NCBI GenBank assembly: GCA_041664345.1
Contig: JBAYKX010000005.1
Coordinates: forward strand, 94,010-158,009
Direction: 5' to 3'
Origin: GWE2-40-63 sp041664345
Lineage (GTDB): Bacteria; Bacteroidota; Bacteroidia; Bacteroidales; SZUA-534
DNA: 64,000 bases
Shown here: in pieces, positions 43,097 to 52,236 of the stretch
Numbering within the stretch: the first letter of the stretch is position 1
Layout: each line of letters starts with the position of its first letter
Translations under genes and position numbers: made by a program
The notes under the pieces: generated by a model
The model's database searches: none
What the model was told of the DNA's origin: nothing
What the model saw: only the letters and a program-made list of their open reading frames with translations

Positions 43097-45715
43097 TTAT
43101 TTTACAAACGTTTTAGCTTTCTCAAGAGCTGCTGAAATACCTTCCGGTTTTTTACCACCGGCGGTAGCAAAAAATGGTTGCCCACCACCACTGCCATCAA
43201 TCGATTTTGCTATTTCACGGATTATTACGTTGGCGTTGAACCCTTTTTCCGTTACCAGATTGTCAGAAATCATCACCGTTAAGCTTGCTTTTCCTTCAAT
43301 TTCGCATCCTAGAACTAAAAACAAGTTATCAATCTCGCCTTTGAGTTGATAGGCAATTTCTTTTATCAACGAACTTGAATTCAATTTAATTGTAGTAATA
43401 ATGGTGTTCACACCATTAATTGGCACCACTGTTTCTTTCAGAGAATTTTTTACCACTTTTGCTGCATCTTTTGAAAATTGCTCCAATTGTTTACTTAACT
43501 CTTGTTTGTCTTTAATCAGAGTAGCCACATCGCTTAATAGGTTTTTATTGCTGTTAAATAATTCTGAAATTCCCTGTAATATTTGCAAATGGGAATTAAT
43601 ATACTTTTCGGATTCAAAAGCGGTTACCGCTTCAATACGCCTGATTCCAGCTGCAATGGAGCTTTCCGAAGTTATTTTAAAGAATCCAATTTGTCCGGTT
43701 GCTTTAACGTGGGTTCCACCACAAAGTTCTACAGAATCACCAAAACGGATAACCCGTACCAAATCGCCGTATTTTTCACCAAACAAAGCCATGGCACCTA
43801 ATTCACGGGCTTTTTCAATAGGAGTATCCCTTTTTTCGTCAGTTGGAATGTTTTCCCTAATTTTTGCATTTACTCTTTTTTCAATTTCAGCAAGTTGTTC
43901 GGAGGTAACTTTTTGAAAATGGCTAAAGTCAAAGCGCAGGTATTCGGGATTAACCAGCGAACCTTTTTGCTCCACATGTTTCCCTAAAACTTCGCGCAGG
44001 GCATGATGAAGCAAATGGGTAGCTGAATGATTACACTGTGTGGCCAACCTATTTTTTTGGTTAATTACCGCCTTAAAAGCCAAACCAGGTTCTTCGGGTA
44101 ATTCATTAACTAAATGAATGATTAGATTGTGCTCTTTTTTTACTTCCAAAATTGAATATTTTTTTCCGTCTGCCTCAATAAAACCGGTATCTCCCACTTG
44201 TCCTCCCCCTTCGGCATAAAATGGAGTAATATTGAAAACCAATTGGTATTGTTCTTTTCCTTTGGAAACAACTTTACGGTACTTGGTTATATGAACCGTA
44301 GCTTCAGAATAATCGTATCCAATAAATTCCTCAGCATCATCGCCTCTCAATTCAATCCAATCGCCCGATTCCAGCGATCCAGCAGAACGCGACCGTTCTT
44401 TTTGAGTGTTCATTTCCTCATCAAATTCTTGCTTGTTCACAACCAATTGGTGTTCATTCAGAATTAGTTGAGTTAAATCAAGCGGAAAACCATACGTATC
44501 GTACAATTCAAAAGCCACTTTACCACTTACCACACTATATCCGTCGCTTTTTGTTTTTTCGATAATTTGGTCCAGCAACCTTATACCGGTAGCCAAGGGG
44601 CGCAAAAACGATGCTTCTTCCTCATGGATAACATTCTTTATAATTTCTTGCTGTGCTTCAATTTCAGAGTAAGCATCGCCCATGGTTTCAATTAAAACCG
44701 GAATCAACTTGTACATGAATGGTTCTTTCAAATCGAGGAACGTAAAGCCGTAACGAACTGCCCGGCGTAGGATTCTTCGAATGACATAACCTGCCTTATT
44801 ATTCGATGGCAATTGTCCGTCGGTAATAGAAAAAACAATGGTACGAATGTGGTCGGCAATTACGCGCATGGACACATCGTTTTCTTTTTTCTGTCCATAA
44901 GTAAGGCCAGCAAGAATACCTATGGTTTTAATTATAGGCTGAAATACATCGGTATCGTAATTTGATTGTTTCCCTTGTAAGGCCATGCAAAGCCGTTCGA
45001 AACCCATTCCGGTATCCACATGTTTGTGGGGCAATGCTTCCAGCTTACCATCCGATTTTCGGTTGTATTGTATAAAAACCAGGTGCCAGATTTCAATAAC
45101 TTGTGGATGGCTTTTATTTACCCATTCCCTTCCGTCACCTTTGGCTCGTTCGGACTCATCGCGCAAATCAATATGAATTTCGGAACATGGACCACAGGGT
45201 CCGGTGTTACCCATTTCCCAAAAATTATCCTTTTTGTTTCCATGCAGGATTCGTGATTCAGGAAGGAACTTCTTCCATATATTTTTTGCTTCACTATCCA
45301 AAGCTACCCCATCTTCAGTATCACCCTCAAAAACAGTGGCATATATATGATTTGGATCTAACCCCATTTCACCAACTAATAATTCCCAGGCCCAGGTAAT
45401 TGCCTCTTCTTTAAAATAATCGCCAAACGACCAATTACCTAACATTTCAAACATAGTATGGTGATAGGTATCATGACCTACTTCTTCTAAATCGTTGTGT
45501 TTTCCAGAAACCCTCAGGCATTTTTGCGAATTGGCTACACGTGAATATTTTATGGGTGAGTTCCCAAGGAAAATATCTTTGAACTGATTCATGCCTGCAT
45601 TGGTAAACATCAACGTGGGATCGTTCTTTATAACCATAGGTGCACTGTCAACCACCTGATGTTGTTTTGATGCAAAAAAATCTTTAAATTTCTTCCTTAT
45701 CTCGCTAGCATTCAT
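43097..45715 (-). CDS. alaS: Alanyl-tRNA synthetase
   Basis: The 872-residue class II synthetase begins MNASEIRKKFKDFFASKQHQ and has NAGMNQFKDIFLG, GNTGPCGPCSEIHID and DTGMGFERL of the catalytic core. The editing domain holds the zinc ligands HSATH (near 562) and CGGTHV (near 662). The C-Ala domain ends with GSGGGQPFFATAGG. It charges tRNA-Ala and clears mischarged Ser/Gly. It is divergent from the M23 peptidase gene. Confidence 0.97.
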   Translation of the reverse strand: MNASEIRKKFKDFFASKQHQVVDSAPMVIKNDPTLMFTNAGMNQFKDIFLGNSPIKYSRVANSQKCLRVSGKHNDLEEVGHDTYHHTMFEMLGNWSFGDYFKEEAITWAWELLVGEMGLDPNHIYATVFEGDTEDGVALDSEAKNIWKKFLPESRILHGNKKDNFWEMGNTGPCGPCSEIHIDLRDESERAKGDGREWVNKSHPQVIEIWHLVFIQYNRKSDGKLEALPHKHVDTGMGFERLCMALQGKQSNYDTDVFQPIIKTIGILAGLTYGQKKENDVSMRVIADHIRTIVFSITDGQLPSNNKAGYVIRRILRRAVRYGFTFLDLKEPFMYKLIPVLIETMGDAYSEIEAQQEIIKNVIHEEEASFLRPLATGIRLLDQIIEKTKSDGYSVVSGKVAFELYDTYGFPLDLTQLILNEHQLVVNKQEFDEEMNTQKERSRSAGSLESGDWIELRGDDAEEFIGYDYSEATVHITKYRKVVSKGKEQYQLVFNITPFYAEGGGQVGDTGFIEADGKKYSILEVKKEHNLIIHLVNELPEEPGLAFKAVINQKNRLATQCNHSATHLLHHALREVLGKHVEQKGSLVNPEYLRFDFSHFQKVTSEQLAEIEKRVNAKIRENIPTDEKRDTPIEKARELGAMALFGEKYGDLVRVIRFGDSVELCGGTHVKATGQIGFFKITSESSIAAGIRRIEAVTAFESEKYINSHLQILQGISELFNSNKNLLSDVATLIKDKQELSKQLEQFSKDAAKVVKNSLKETVVPINGVNTIITTIKLNSSSLIKEIAYQLKGEIDNLFLVLGCEIEGKASLTVMISDNLVTEKGFNANVIIREIAKSIDGSGGGQPFFATAGGKKPEGISAALEKAKTFVK

Positions 45716-45759
45716 ATATCTAATAATTAACTGTTTAGTTCGTTCTTGATTTAAAAAGG

Positions 45760-45790
45760 TTGTAAAATTAATTTTTTTCCTTTAGATTTG
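45760..45790 (+). promoter_or_regulatory. Promoter of the M23 peptidase gene
   Basis: TTG (45760-45762) and TAGATTTG (45783-45790) are 20 bases apart. The -7 box overlaps the TTG that opens the frame, which supports the ATG at 45821 as the true start. Confidence 0.55.
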
Positions 45791-45820
45791 TCGGTTAGTA
45801 TTAAAAAGATTCTATTAAAA

Positions 45821-46792
45821 ATGCCTAAATCAAAATATAAATTTGACCCCGATCGAATAAGCTATGAGAAAATAGTCCTTTCTACGGGTCAAAAAATTAT
45901 AAAACTATTCATTCAATTAGTAGCTATTTCGGTAGTGGCATTTATTCTATTGATGGTATTATCCATTTTTTTCGACACTCCCGGTGAACTGCAACAAAAA
46001 AGAGAAAACAAACAATTAAAAGCCCAATACCAAAACCTGAATAATAAGTTGCAGCGCATGGATTTGACCATGGATCAGATTAAAGAACGCGACGACAATA
46101 TTTACCGCCTCATTTTTGGAGCCGAACCCATTCCAGAATCCTATCGTGAGGCTGGATTTGGAGGTGTTAACCGATATAAAGAACTCGAAGGATATAATGA
46201 ATCAGAATTGGTAATTAAAACCGCTGAAAAAATTGACAAACTCCTAAAACAGCTTGACGTTCAGTGGAAATCGTATGAAGAAGTGATTTTACTGGCCGAG
46301 GAAAAAGAAGATTTTTTAGCATCAATTCCAGCAATATCGCCAGTTGCCGATAAAGACTTAACCCGGTTTGCTTCCGGATACGGCTACCGCATCCATCCAA
46401 TATACCGTACAAAAAAAATGCATACGGGTATTGACCTTACGGCACCTATTGGAACCGAGGTTTATGCTACCGGAAATGGGAAAGTTACTGGAGCCGGATA
46501 TACCTTGGGTGGATTTGGATTGCGGGTAATTATTGATCATGGGTTTGGGTACAAAACGTTATATGCCCACTTAAGTAGCGTTTCAGTTAAAGAGGGAAAA
46601 GAAGTTAAAAGAGGAGAATTGATTGGAACCATTGGAAGTACAGGACGATCAACCGCTCCCCACTTACATTACGAAGTTAGAAAAAACAACCAAACCGAAA
46701 ACCCGGTAAACTACTATTCTAACGATTTAACTCCCGAACAATACGAAGAAATTCTGACCGTCTCGTCACGGATGAACATGAGTTTCGACTAA
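45821..46792 (+). CDS. M23-family murein endopeptidase, membrane-anchored
   Basis: I use the ATG at 45821 (323 residues) because the upstream TTG lies within the promoter. A membrane helix (IQLVAISVVAFILLMVLSIF) is followed by a coiled coil (LKAQYQNLNNKLQRMDLTMD). The C-terminal peptidase domain has MHTGIDLTAPIGTEVYA (zinc His and Asp near residue 201) and APHLHYEVRKN (His281, His283). All zinc ligands are present, so it is probably an active D,D-endopeptidase that cuts peptidoglycan cross-links. It lies 10 bases before the CapA gene, likely one transcript. Confidence 0.92.
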   Translation: MPKSKYKFDPDRISYEKIVLSTGQKIIKLFIQLVAISVVAFILLMVLSIFFDTPGELQQKRENKQLKAQYQNLNNKLQRMDLTMDQIKERDDNIYRLIFGAEPIPESYREAGFGGVNRYKELEGYNESELVIKTAEKIDKLLKQLDVQWKSYEEVILLAEEKEDFLASIPAISPVADKDLTRFASGYGYRIHPIYRTKKMHTGIDLTAPIGTEVYATGNGKVTGAGYTLGGFGLRVIIDHGFGYKTLYAHLSSVSVKEGKEVKRGELIGTIGSTGRSTAPHLHYEVRKNNQTENPVNYYSNDLTPEQYEEILTVSSRMNMSFD

Positions 46793-46802
46793 AAAATACC
46801 CT

Positions 46803-47873
46803 ATGACCAAAATGATTTTGTTGATGGCATTCGTTACGATAGCCTTTCCAACTTTTGCACAAAATTCAGATACCTTGCTTTTAAATAAATCAAAAACTAC
46901 GATATCAATTTTAGGTGTTGGCGATTTGATGTTAGGAAGCACATATCCTCAGGGTGCCTTATTACCCCCAAACATGGATTGTTTTTCTCTTATTGCCGAT
47001 GTGGCCTCTTCACTAGGAAATGCGGATCTTACCATTGGAAACCTGGAGGGTTGTCTTTCGGATAATGCCCCACGTGAAAAAATTTGCCGGGATACCACCA
47101 TTTGTTATGCTTTTCGTATGCCTGAAAAATTTGGATCCTGTTTTAAAGATGCCGGATTTGATGTACTCACTATTGCCAATAACCATTCCGGTGATTTTGG
47201 ATATCAGGGAAGAGAATCAACGATAAAAATCTTAGATAGCTTGGGGATTTACCATGCTGGATGGATAAAATACCCTACGTCCATTTTTAGTAAAGATTCT
47301 ATTAAATATGGAGTAGCTTCATTTGCACCCAATAGTGGAACCGTTGACATTAGAGATGTTGAAGAAGCAAAACGAATTGTTGCTGAACTGGCGGTTCAGT
47401 GCCAAATAGTTATAGTTACCTTTCACGGTGGAGCCGAAGGAGCCGAACATCAGCACGTAACCCGCCAAATGGAAGAATTTTATGGTGAAAACCGGGGTAA
47501 TGTATATGAGTTTGCCCATGCGTTAATTGATGCTGGAGCCGATCTGGTTTTTGGTCATGGACCCCATGTGCCCAGAGCAGTGGAATTATACAACGATAAG
47601 TTTATTGCGTATAGTTTAGGGAATTTTTGCACCTATGGAAAGTTCAATACCAACGGGCCGAATGGGTTAGCACCCATGATTAAAGTTACTTTAGATACAA
47701 CCGGGTTTTTTATAGAAGGGCAAATACTTTCCGCCTGGCAGCCAGGTAAATTGGGTACTTTTATGGATTCTTTGAATCGGGCAGCACAAAAGATTAAGCA
47801 TCTAACTGAAGCCGATTTTCCTGAAACGTTGTTAAACATTTCTGAAACAGGACTAATTGAAAGAAAACTTTGA
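46803..47873 (+). CDS. Exported CapA-family (PGA_cap) metallophosphatase-like protein
   Basis: The 356-residue protein has a signal peptide (MTKMILLMAFVTIAFPTFAQ). The CapA fold follows: GVGDLMLGSTYP, GNLEGCLSDN, TIANNHSGDFGYQG, VTFHGGAEGAEHQHV and FGHGPHVPRAVELYNDKFIA. These Asp/Asn/His residues match the metallophosphoesterase-like site of the family. Original members help export poly-gamma-glutamate; in Bacteroidota the role is unknown and may be in the envelope. It follows the M23 gene by 10 bases. Confidence 0.9.
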   Translation: MTKMILLMAFVTIAFPTFAQNSDTLLLNKSKTTISILGVGDLMLGSTYPQGALLPPNMDCFSLIADVASSLGNADLTIGNLEGCLSDNAPREKICRDTTICYAFRMPEKFGSCFKDAGFDVLTIANNHSGDFGYQGRESTIKILDSLGIYHAGWIKYPTSIFSKDSIKYGVASFAPNSGTVDIRDVEEAKRIVAELAVQCQIVIVTFHGGAEGAEHQHVTRQMEEFYGENRGNVYEFAHALIDAGADLVFGHGPHVPRAVELYNDKFIAYSLGNFCTYGKFNTNGPNGLAPMIKVTLDTTGFFIEGQILSAWQPGKLGTFMDSLNRAAQKIKHLTEADFPETLLNISETGLIERKL

Positions 47874-47919
47874 CAAAACAACAAAAATTTAATACATTGC
47901 TTTCCAATTCCAAGAAACG

Positions 47920-48261
47920 ATGCCCTACAAAGAACAAAAAATAGAAAAACTGTTTTATACCATTGGCGAAGTGGCGGCCATGTTTAACGTGAACACTTCG
48001 CTTATTCGATTTTGGGAAAAGGAATTTGATATTATTAAGCCGCAGCGCAATAAAAAAGGAAACCGGCTATTTACCAAATCCGACGTTGAAAACTTCTACA
48101 TCATTTTCCATTTGGTAAAAGAAAAAGGCCTTACCTTGGATGGCGCCCGTAAGAAAATGAAAGATAATCGGGAAGATACCATCAATAATTTTGAAGTAAT
48201 ACAGTCATTGGAAAATATAAAATCGCTTTTGCTCGAAGTTAAAGCATCTCTAGGAGGCTAG
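47920..48261 (+). CDS. MerR-family transcriptional regulator
   Basis: The 113-residue protein begins with a MerR-type winged helix: KLFYTIGEVAAMFNVNTSLI and RFWEKEFDIIKPQRNKKGNR. A coiled helix follows (VKEKGLTLDGARKKMKDN). It has no C-terminal cysteine metal site or drug-binding domain, so the signal is unknown. The short form is common in Bacteroidota. Its TAG stop overlaps the convergent aminotransferase stop within one CTAG palindrome. It may be transcribed with capA, 46 bases upstream. Confidence 0.9.
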   Translation: MPYKEQKIEKLFYTIGEVAAMFNVNTSLIRFWEKEFDIIKPQRNKKGNRLFTKSDVENFYIIFHLVKEKGLTLDGARKKMKDNREDTINNFEVIQSLENIKSLLLEVKASLGG

Positions 48262-49391
48262 CTCACCATTTCGGTCATATATTTTTTTATTTTGCCAATG
48301 GCCATACTTATTTCATAAGGATGACGGGCAATATTAATCCGAATAAATGCTCCGGCATCTTCACTAAAATGAATTCCCGGAATTACGGCAACTTTCTGTT
48401 TTTCGTATAAATCAATGGCAAATTGAAACCCATCGGTAAGATCTTCAGGTAACTGAGCCCAAATAAAATAACCCCCTTGTGCTTGTATAACTTTGAACCC
48501 CAGTTTTGTAAGTTCATTTTCCATTTGATAATAATTGTCTTTAATCCTTTCCCGTAACCCTTCAGCGTATTCTTTTCCAAAATTGTATTTATCCAAATAA
48601 AAAGCCAGAGCCTGCTGCAAAACCGATGGACTCGATAATCCGGTGTAATCATGAATAGCAGCAATTTCATCAATTATTTGGGGTTGTGCCATTAAATATC
48701 CTATGCGCCATCCGGTAATAGACAAGAGTTTTGAAAAGGCATTAACATAAAATACCTGAGGTGGAATTTTATCAATCGGAAAGTAGGTGGAATTTTCAAA
48801 ATATAACTGATCGTAAACCGCATCAAATACTATATAAAAACTCAATTCCTCAGATAATTGAACCAAACTGAGAACCTCTTCTTTAGTCCAGATTTTACCT
48901 AAAGGATTTCCAGGTGAAGCTACTAAAACCAACTTTACCGATTGATCTTTAATGGTTTTGCTTAGTAAATTAAAATCAATACTATTATCGGCAGTCAAAG
49001 GAAATGAATGAAAAGGCAAATTGAAAATATGGGATAAATTTTTGTAACTCTCATACGCTGGATTATAGGCCAACACGGAATATGGCTGTTGTATTTTCTT
49101 TTTGAAAAAGGTAAATAATAACGAAATAGCTTCGGTAGCTCCATTTACAATTAAAAATTGGTTGTAAGGAACCTTGTAAAATCGGGCTAACTGTTCCAGT
49201 AACATCTGATTTCCCCGTCCTGATGCATATTGATGAACGTTATCAAAGCTTATATTTTTAAGCATTTCAAGAAGTTCTGCTGGCGGTTCAAAAGCAGGAA
49301 TTCCTTGCGCCAGATTAATACCACCTTGCGCTTTTACCAGATTGGACATATAACTGATTAATGAACCTTGAGGTAATGACTTATTTTCCAT
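48258..49391 (-). CDS. PLP-dependent aminotransferase, MalY/PatB or KAT-like
   Basis: The 377-residue fold-type I enzyme starts with MSNLVKAQGGINLAQGIPAF and FEPPAELLEMLKN. It contains NGATEAISLLFTFF, SPGNPLGKIWT and FDAVYDQLYF, the Schiff-base Lys in FSKLLSITGWRIGYLMA, and FIRINIARHPYE near the end with the substrate Arg. It resembles methionine/kynurenine-type aminotransferases, which may serve methionine salvage, but the substrate is not resolved. It is convergent with the MerR gene. Confidence 0.9.
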   Translation of the reverse strand: MENKSLPQGSLISYMSNLVKAQGGINLAQGIPAFEPPAELLEMLKNISFDNVHQYASGRGNQMLLEQLARFYKVPYNQFLIVNGATEAISLLFTFFKKKIQQPYSVLAYNPAYESYKNLSHIFNLPFHSFPLTADNSIDFNLLSKTIKDQSVKLVLVASPGNPLGKIWTKEEVLSLVQLSEELSFYIVFDAVYDQLYFENSTYFPIDKIPPQVFYVNAFSKLLSITGWRIGYLMAQPQIIDEIAAIHDYTGLSSPSVLQQALAFYLDKYNFGKEYAEGLRERIKDNYYQMENELTKLGFKVIQAQGGYFIWAQLPEDLTDGFQFAIDLYEKQKVAVIPGIHFSEDAGAFIRINIARHPYEISMAIGKIKKYMTEMVS

Positions 49392-49447
49392 ATTTTTTAA
49401 AATTGAATGAAACCCTTCGCCTTTGGTTGCGGATATTTATGAACAGA

Positions 49448-49469
49448 ACAGCCCCAATCATGGGGCTGT
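49448..49469 (-). terminator. Hairpin between the SiaC-like gene and the aminotransferase
   Basis: ACAGCCCCA and TGGGGCTGT form a perfect 9-bp stem with an ATCA loop. No T-run follows on the minus strand, so it might be an attenuator or a processing site. Confidence 0.55.
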
Positions 49470-49495
49470 ATTATAACAAATAAAATGAATTGATT

Positions 49496-49870
49496 TTAAT
49501 ACGAAATAAACTTGAAGGGGATATCCACCAAATCGCGGAAATATTCGCCAGCATCAAGCATGTCTTCATCATCATGCTGATAATGCCATTCAATTTCCAC
49601 ATCGAAACCCCCTTTAAAAAGCAAATTAAGCTTTTTGATTATAGAAAAAAACATTTTAGAAGAAGCGGTATTGTAATACTTCATTTGTAACGACAAAACC
49701 GTTTTTTTGCAAGGCTCTTTTGAATACTCATCAATCCATTCAAGAACAGGTGAAAAGAGCATAGTGGCATTTTCAGGCAGCGATTGTCCCGTTAATTTCA
49801 ATTCGCCGGTTGTAGCAGAAAAGTTAAGATCCGGTTTTTGTTTATCTCCTTTTATAATAATATCCTTCAT
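49496..49870 (-). CDS. SiaC-family (DUF1987) regulatory phosphoprotein
   Basis: I use the ATG at 49870 (124 residues); a TTG two codons earlier is less likely. The sequence has TTGELKLTGQSLPENATMLF and a strand-helix pattern with LQMKYYNTASSKMFFSIIKK. The 'YYNTASSK' stretch holds the Thr/Ser region that is phosphorylated in SiaC of Pseudomonas. SiaC controls a diguanylate cyclase via a kinase/phosphatase pair (SiaB/SiaA); neither partner is nearby here. The target in Bacteroidota is unknown. Confidence 0.88.
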   Translation of the reverse strand: MKDIIIKGDKQKPDLNFSATTGELKLTGQSLPENATMLFSPVLEWIDEYSKEPCKKTVLSLQMKYYNTASSKMFFSIIKKLNLLFKGGFDVEIEWHYQHDDEDMLDAGEYFRDLVDIPFKFISY

Positions 49871-50034
49871 AGTCAATTGGTATTAATTTTTCTCAGTAAC
49901 CTAACTTGCGAATTCAATAAAATCTGTTAATTCAATCGTTAAAAATAATAACTAAACTAGATTAATACAAATGTACGCTGCTTTTTTAATAATATAAGCT
50001 ATTTTTTGGATGCATTTTCATCAAAAACCATACC

Positions 50035-50766
50035 TTAACAACTGTTATCATTTTGTAAAAACTGTTCAACCGTTTGTAGTTTTTCAATACTGCCGGCATC
50101 GAACCAATAATCACCATCGTGCGGATAACCCATTATTTTTTCTTGTTTTGCTGCCTCTAAATATAATTGCACCAAACTAAAAACAGGTTCCTGTGGAAAA
50201 TAGGAAAACAACTGAGGTGAAGCTATTTGAATGCCACTGAAAGCCATTGGACTTAGTTGACCACCAATCTGTACCAAAATTTCTTTTTTTTCTTTTACGT
50301 TTTGCCATCCACACAATTCAAGGTTTGGGTTAAATAAAAAGTTACGGTTCGATTCCCTTTTCCGCACCGCAAGTGTGGCTATTGCACGCGTTTTATTATG
50401 GTATTCCAACATCGTTGCAAGATTGATGTTGCTAACAACATCGGAATTTATAACTACAAAAGGTTCGTTTCCTATAAAAAAGTGACTTGCTTTTTTTAAG
50501 CCACCTCCTGTATCAAGCAATAATTCCGATTCATTGGAAATGTGAATGGCTACTCCAAAATTATTATTTACTGCTAAATATTCTTCCACCAAATGCGAAA
50601 AATGGTGCACATTTACCACTATTTCATTTATTCCATGCAAAACCAGCAATTCAATACTCCGCTGCAACAGAGTTTTACCCGCTACCTCAACCAATACTTT
50701 AGGTTTTGTAAGAGTAAGTGGCAGTAAACGGGTGCCCATTCCGGCAGCAAATATCATAGCTTTCAT
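50035..50766 (-). CDS. NTP-transferase family sugar nucleotidyltransferase
   Basis: I use the ATG at 50766 (243 residues), since MKAMIFAAGMGTRLLPLTLT is the classical start with its GXGTRLxPLT loop; the frame extends nine codons further upstream. It has KPKVLVEVAGKTLLQRSIEL, VINSDVVSNIN with the metal Asp, and a C-terminal GDYWFDAGSIEKL. The size and 'FDAGS' ending suggest a MurNAc-1-P uridylyltransferase or hexose-1-P type enzyme, involved in cell-wall recycling or polysaccharide synthesis. It forms a likely operon with the small Cys protein 33 bases upstream. Confidence 0.9.
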   Translation of the reverse strand: MKAMIFAAGMGTRLLPLTLTKPKVLVEVAGKTLLQRSIELLVLHGINEIVVNVHHFSHLVEEYLAVNNNFGVAIHISNESELLLDTGGGLKKASHFFIGNEPFVVINSDVVSNINLATMLEYHNKTRAIATLAVRKRESNRNFLFNPNLELCGWQNVKEKKEILVQIGGQLSPMAFSGIQIASPQLFSYFPQEPVFSLVQLYLEAAKQEKIMGYPHDGDYWFDAGSIEKLQTVEQFLQNDNSC

Positions 50767-50799
50767 ATCAAACTGGAACTGATGTGAAAACAATCATAG

Positions 50800-50919
50800 T
50801 TATAGTTTTTCTGGTTTACAAAGTTTTTCTTTGTTTTTTGCCTGTCGATGACAATTTTTGCATTCAAATTTTGGATTTTTAGGTGGTTCGTAGTCCTTTT
50901 TTTTGCACTTGGTAGCCAT
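50800..50919 (-). CDS. 39-residue Cys/Lys-rich probable zinc-ribbon protein
   Basis: A start-to-stop frame below usual length limits encodes 39 residues, beginning MATKCKKKDYEPPKNPKFEC and continuing KNCHRQAKNKEKLCKPEKL. Cysteines are at 5, 20, 23 and 34, with His24, so a treble-clef or zinc-ribbon-like site is possible. About a third of the residues are Lys. I recall similar tiny 'C..PPK..K..C..C......C.P' proteins in Bacteroidota genomes, but cannot name a family. It lies 33 bases before the nucleotidyltransferase gene on the same strand. Confidence 0.65.
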   Translation of the reverse strand: MATKCKKKDYEPPKNPKFECKNCHRQAKNKEKLCKPEKL

Positions 50920-51024
50920 ATAGTTTGTAAATATGGAAAGTAAACAGGATAATATAAGGAATGTTTAGTTCTGGATTTACATATTTATATGGTAAGTGAA
51001 TAGAAAAATGGTGATTGAAACCAA

Positions 51025-51954
51025 TTAAGTTGCAATTTTAATAATTCGTGCGGCATGTTTTTTTACTTCAATTTGAATGGGAACATTCCCAATTACCTCT
51101 CCATCCATTTCAATAGGGCAGTTTTTTTTAGTACTTGTTATAGTGCATTGGCTTATTTCGTGATAAAACAATTCTGAAATCCGGATGTGTTTGGCACTTT
51201 TCAGCTTGGGCATAAAAAATAAAAACTGAATAATGTTAATATTACGGGCAATAACCACATTTATTTTTCCGTCATCCAACTTTGCGTCAGGTGCAATACC
51301 TAAGCCACTGCCAAAATAACGTCCGTTGTTAAGGGCTATCAAAAGGACGTTTCCTTTGAAATTCAGATCAGCGGAAGTAAGCTCAACCGGAATGCGTTTG
51401 AAAAAAAGAAACGACCAAAGGATGTTATAAAAGTAGGTGAAATTGCTCCCCCAGGTTTTGCCGCTTTTGTTCATAAACTGGCAAACCAAACCACCCAAAC
51501 CAATGTCAAAAGAGTTGTCGTAATACCGAACTTTTTGTTCTCCATTTTCATGATACCTAGCTTCTACTAAATCTAAGGGTGTGGTTTCTCCTTTTTTAAT
51601 CAGTTCATATAAATGCTCCATACTTTGTACTTTGCCAGCCGACCTTGAAAAGTCATTGCCCGATCCACGCGGATACGCTGCCAAAATGGTTCTTTTTCTT
51701 GCTTCAGGAGGAGCAAGCATATACCCATTTACAACCTCACTAAATGTACCATCACCACCAACTCCAACCAAATAATCGAGTCCTTGTTCCATCAATTCTT
51801 CAACAATTTGAATGGCATGTCCCCGCCGACGGGTAAACTTCAGATAAACATCGAATTCACTTTGAAAATATTTGGAAATGTTGGCCCTGAACTTATCAGG
51901 GTCTTTTAAATTTCCACGTACTATAAATGCTATTTTTTTCAAACAAATCTTCAA
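51025..51954 (-). CDS. Diacylglycerol/lipid kinase family protein (YegS/BmrU type)
   Basis: The 309-residue protein has LVGVGGDGTFSEVVNGYM, the GGDGT nucleotide motif of the DAGK catalytic domain, preceded by KFTRRRGHAIQIVEELMEQG. AAYPRGSGNDFSRSAG binds phosphate. The C-terminal half is the beta domain (GSGLGIAPDAKLDDGKINVV). It phosphorylates diacylglycerol or a related lipid with ATP. The frame has no ATG start; TTG at 51954 or 51942 (giving KKIAFIVRG) is probable. Confidence 0.9.
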   Translation of the reverse strand: MKICLKKIAFIVRGNLKDPDKFRANISKYFQSEFDVYLKFTRRRGHAIQIVEELMEQGLDYLVGVGGDGTFSEVVNGYMLAPPEARKRTILAAYPRGSGNDFSRSAGKVQSMEHLYELIKKGETTPLDLVEARYHENGEQKVRYYDNSFDIGLGGLVCQFMNKSGKTWGSNFTYFYNILWSFLFFKRIPVELTSADLNFKGNVLLIALNNGRYFGSGLGIAPDAKLDDGKINVVIARNINIIQFLFFMPKLKSAKHIRISELFYHEISQCTITSTKKNCPIEMDGEVIGNVPIQIEVKKHAARIIKIAT

Positions 51955-52236
51955 TTAATGGTAACATTAAAGAAAAGAAATTATTTTGAAACCCCCATGC
52001 AGGAAAATGCACAAAAACGGATATTTTTTTAACAACGCCTTTTATAAGAAAGCCACTCACACTCTATCTCATTTTATTATGGGGAACCAAAGAGGTGTAT
52101 TTATAAGAGCGAATTGCTAACTGAAAAACAATGCATTTTTAATTTAGTGTAAGAAAGCCTGTTAGATTCACCGATTAACTTTTTAATTTGAAAGTTTGTT
52201 TCTACTTTTACCAACGTTTAATGAAAAGTATATATT
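51955..52236. other. Divergent intergenic region
   Basis: No gene or strong element is seen in these 282 bases between the lipid kinase and the helicase. The likely helicase -7 box is TACTTTTA near 52203, a weak match. Confidence 0.4.

Noticed and set aside
43401..43916. A 171-codon open frame on the plus strand
   Set aside because: It lies wholly inside alaS on the opposite strand; the translation has no recognisable domain and mirrors the codon pattern of alaS.
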